A program made the translations under genes and the position numbers. Shown piece after piece: positions 5,955-7,889 of a DNA stretch of 7,889 nt. Origin of the DNA: Ruminococcus sp. (GTDB taxonomy: Bacteria; Bacillota; Clostridia; Oscillospirales; Ruminococcaceae); contig JAAVHK010000135.1 in the NCBI GenBank assembly GCA_014799765.1, positions 1 through 7,889 on the forward strand, given 5' to 3'. Below the pieces are notes generated by a model. The model was not told where the DNA came from. It did no database searches and worked only from the letters and a program-made list of their open reading frames with translations. How positions within the stretch are numbered: position 1 is the stretch's first letter; each line of letters starts with the position of its first letter.

Positions 5955-6788
5955 ATGGCGACAACAAAACGAAAAAAAAAGCATAGATTATTTAAACTGA
6001 TACTTTTTCTGATAATAGTATGGTGGTATAATAATTATACGCTGAAAACAAATCATGTTGAAATCACTTCCGGAAAAATAATAAATCCGGTGCGTATTGC
6101 CGTTATAAGCGATACCCATTCCACGAAACACGGCATAAGTAACAGGAGTATTCTTAAATGTGTACGGAAAGCCAATCCGGATATAGTTTTAATTTTAGGC
6201 GATATGTACACCAACGGAAGTCCGGCGGAAATAATACAGATACCGGTTGACCTGACTTCCGATATAATTTCCGAGGGCTATCCGGTATATTTTGTCACCG
6301 GTGACCACGATACAGACCAGTCATATATAGATTTAATGGTACAGACCGGTGCGGAGCTTATGAATTACAATTCAGAAACTATAAACATAAACGGTAATAA
6401 CATACAGCTTTTCGGGATAGATAATGTATATTACTCGCCTACTTTCAATCTGCATAATGCATTTTCGCTTAATCCGGAATTTTATAGTATTCTGATGGCA
6501 CACATACCGAATTATGAAAAATTTGCGGATTTCGGCACTGACCTCTCAGTATGTGCGGATACACACGGCGGTATGATACAACTACCATTTTTCGGAGCTA
6601 TGATAGATTCCGCAAGTATGCAACTGTTTCCGGAACTGCACGGCATTGAAGTATATGACAAGGGATTTTTTGATTATTCCGGCGGTACAATGTTTATAAC
6701 TTCCGGTATCGGCGTATCACCGTTGCCGGTACGTTTCAATAACCGTCCGGAGATAGTAATCATGGATATTAAAAGCGAGGTGAAATAA
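5955..6788 (+). CDS. Membrane-anchored calcineurin-like metallophosphoesterase (YkuE-like)
   Basis: A 277-residue phosphoesterase anchored by one N-terminal helix (about 12-24) after a very basic start (KRKKKHR), so the catalytic domain should face outward. Motifs in order: SDTH at 52-55 (D53, H55), LGDMY at 81-85 (D83), TGDHD at 115-119, MAHIP at 181-185 (H183) and ADTHGG at 201-206 (H204). Two positions are unusual. The family's GNH[D/E] reads GDHD (Asn to Asp117), and the closing GHTH reads ADTH, so the usual first His ligand is Asp202. Asp can bind metal, so it may be active with altered preference or it may be degenerate. The ATG at 5955 is chosen because AAGGAG (5939-5944) is 10 nt upstream; an in-frame TTG at 5925 lies inside mscS. 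It starts 7 bp after mscS and ends 1 bp before the next gene. The substrate is unknown. Confidence 0.88.
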   Translation: MATTKRKKKHRLFKLILFLIIVWWYNNYTLKTNHVEITSGKIINPVRIAVISDTHSTKHGISNRSILKCVRKANPDIVLILGDMYTNGSPAEIIQIPVDLTSDIISEGYPVYFVTGDHDTDQSYIDLMVQTGAELMNYNSETININGNNIQLFGIDNVYYSPTFNLHNAFSLNPEFYSILMAHIPNYEKFADFGTDLSVCADTHGGMIQLPFFGAMIDSASMQLFPELHGIEVYDKGFFDYSGGTMFITSGIGVSPLPVRFNNRPEIVIMDIKSEVK

Positions 6789-6789
6789 A

Positions 6790-7889
6790 ATGTATACAGA
6801 TATAGCAATAATCGGCGGTGGTGCGTCCGGATATGCGTCGGCGGTCTCGGCAGGCGAAACCTTTCCGGCGTGTGACATTCTGATTATAGAAAGACTTTTC
6901 AGAACCGGTAAAAAGATTATCGCTTCCGGAAACGGTAAATGTAATCTGAGTAATAAAAAAATATCAGCTGACAATTATCACGGTACGGTAAATGCAATGA
7001 AGATTATTAATAAAACTCCGGATTATTACGAATTTTTCACGGAAGATATGGGCGTTGTATGTGCTTTCGGCAGTGAGGGACGTGAGGGCGGAATATATCC
7101 ACGTAGTAACAGTTCTACTACTGTTGTGAACGCTTTCCGGCTGAAACTTGATTCGTTGGGTGTCCGTGAAGTATGCGATTTCAAGGTTGAAAGTATAATC
7201 TGTCGGGACGATAAATATATACTGAAATCAAAGAATGATGAGATAATATGTAAAAAAATAATAGTCGCCTCCGGAGGTTATGCCGGAACATCTTTCGGAA
7301 CAGACGGCACAATGTTGAGAATATTTCGGGATATGGGCTATAAAGTTTCAAAGATATGTCCGGCGGTTGCCTCGCTGAAAGTAAATCCGGAATGTATAAA
7401 AGGTCTGAAAGGCGTGCGTGTAAAGGGGAAAATTTCTGCTGTATCTTGCGGAAAAATTCTCCGGACAGAATACGGCGAAATGCAGTTCAATGAAAATAAT
7501 ATCTCCGGAATATGTGTATTCAATTTAGCGTATCTTTTCGGCGACTATGAGGGAAAATTGACGCTCCGTGCCGATTTGTTACCGGATATGCACCATAATG
7601 ATATTACGGAATACCTCGAAAAAATCCGTGAAGACCGTGCGGAAAACACACTGGAAGAGCTTCTGACCGGAATTTTCGTAAAAAATCTTGCGATATGGCT
7701 TGTTAGAAACGCCATACATAAACCACTTACGGAAAAAATTTCAACGCTTACCGACAAGGAATTAAAAAAATTAACCGATATGATTAAACATCTTGATTTT
7801 GAAGTAACTGGTTGTTCGTCGTGGCAGAACGCTCAGGCAACATACGGCGGTATTCATGCCGACTGTATAACCGAAAATCTTGAATCAAG
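6790..7889 (+). CDS. FAD-dependent oxidoreductase, HI0933/YhiN/BaiN family, 3' end cut by window
   Basis: A flavoprotein open to the window edge, with 366 residues visible and probably some 40-50 missing. Motifs: the dinucleotide-binding GGGASG at 9-14, ERLFRTGKKIIASGNGKCNLSN at 34-55 (the family's GKK...SGNGRCN block), GREGGIYPRSNSSTTVV at 97-113, IVASGGYAGTSFGTDG at 158-173, PAVASLKV at 191-198 and ATYGGI at 350-355. The family includes uncharacterised YhiN proteins and BaiN, reported in bile-acid dehydroxylation, so the name does not fix the substrate. The ATG at 6790 has GAGGTGA (6777-6783) 6 nt upstream, inside the end of the phosphoesterase gene, with one base between stop and start. 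It is therefore the third gene of the mscS operon. No frameshift is seen. Confidence 0.92.
   Translation, partial: MYTDIAIIGGGASGYASAVSAGETFPACDILIIERLFRTGKKIIASGNGKCNLSNKKISADNYHGTVNAMKIINKTPDYYEFFTEDMGVVCAFGSEGREGGIYPRSNSSTTVVNAFRLKLDSLGVREVCDFKVESIICRDDKYILKSKNDEIICKKIIVASGGYAGTSFGTDGTMLRIFRDMGYKVSKICPAVASLKVNPECIKGLKGVRVKGKISAVSCGKILRTEYGEMQFNENNISGICVFNLAYLFGDYEGKLTLRADLLPDMHHNDITEYLEKIREDRAENTLEELLTGIFVKNLAIWLVRNAIHKPLTEKISTLTDKELKKLTDMIKHLDFEVTGCSSWQNAQATYGGIHADCITENLES

Overview
The window looks like ordinary chromosome from an anaerobic Firmicute of the class Clostridia. A Ruminococcus-like member of the Oscillospiraceae is my best guess. The reasons are strong AGGAGG-type ribosome binding sites, near-consensus TTGACA/TATAAT promoters, a moderately low G+C content, heavy use of CCG and GGA codons, a tRNA gene without encoded CCA, and a PduL-type phosphotransacetylase with no microcompartment genes nearby. 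The genus call is an inference and no ribosomal RNA is present to test it. I see no phage, transposon, CRISPR array or defence locus.

Layout. (1) 1-2198, plus strand: the 3' part of a MurL-like epimerase gene overlaps by 4 bp a complete MurD-family ligase of the MurD2 type. Together they would make the D-Glu residue of peptidoglycan by attaching L-Glu to UDP-MurNAc-L-Ala and then epimerising it. (2) 2199-3251: an AT-only hairpin and a consensus promoter precede a small membrane-anchored Thr/Asn-rich protein of unknown function and a cyclophilin-type prolyl isomerase. (3) 3252-4079: endonuclease IV, ending at a strong bidirectional terminator that it shares with the convergent pduL gene. (4) 4129-4923, minus strand: pduL with its own promoter, and upstream of it tRNA-Arg(CCT), also with its own promoter. 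(5) 5006-7889, plus strand: a consensus extended -10 promoter drives a tight operon of an MscS-type mechanosensitive channel, a membrane-anchored metallophosphoesterase with an altered active-site signature, and an HI0933/BaiN-family flavoprotein cut by the window end.

The most interesting points are the MurL/MurD2 pair (an alternative D-glutamate route, with ligase active-site changes that fit it), the N-to-D and H-to-D changes in the metallophosphoesterase motifs, a 12-bp perfect stem inside the ligase gene, and a compositional signature. By hand scan GATC occurs once and GGCC and GCGC not at all in 7.9 kb, while TCCGGA occurs about 23 times. No wholly new multi-gene system is evident.
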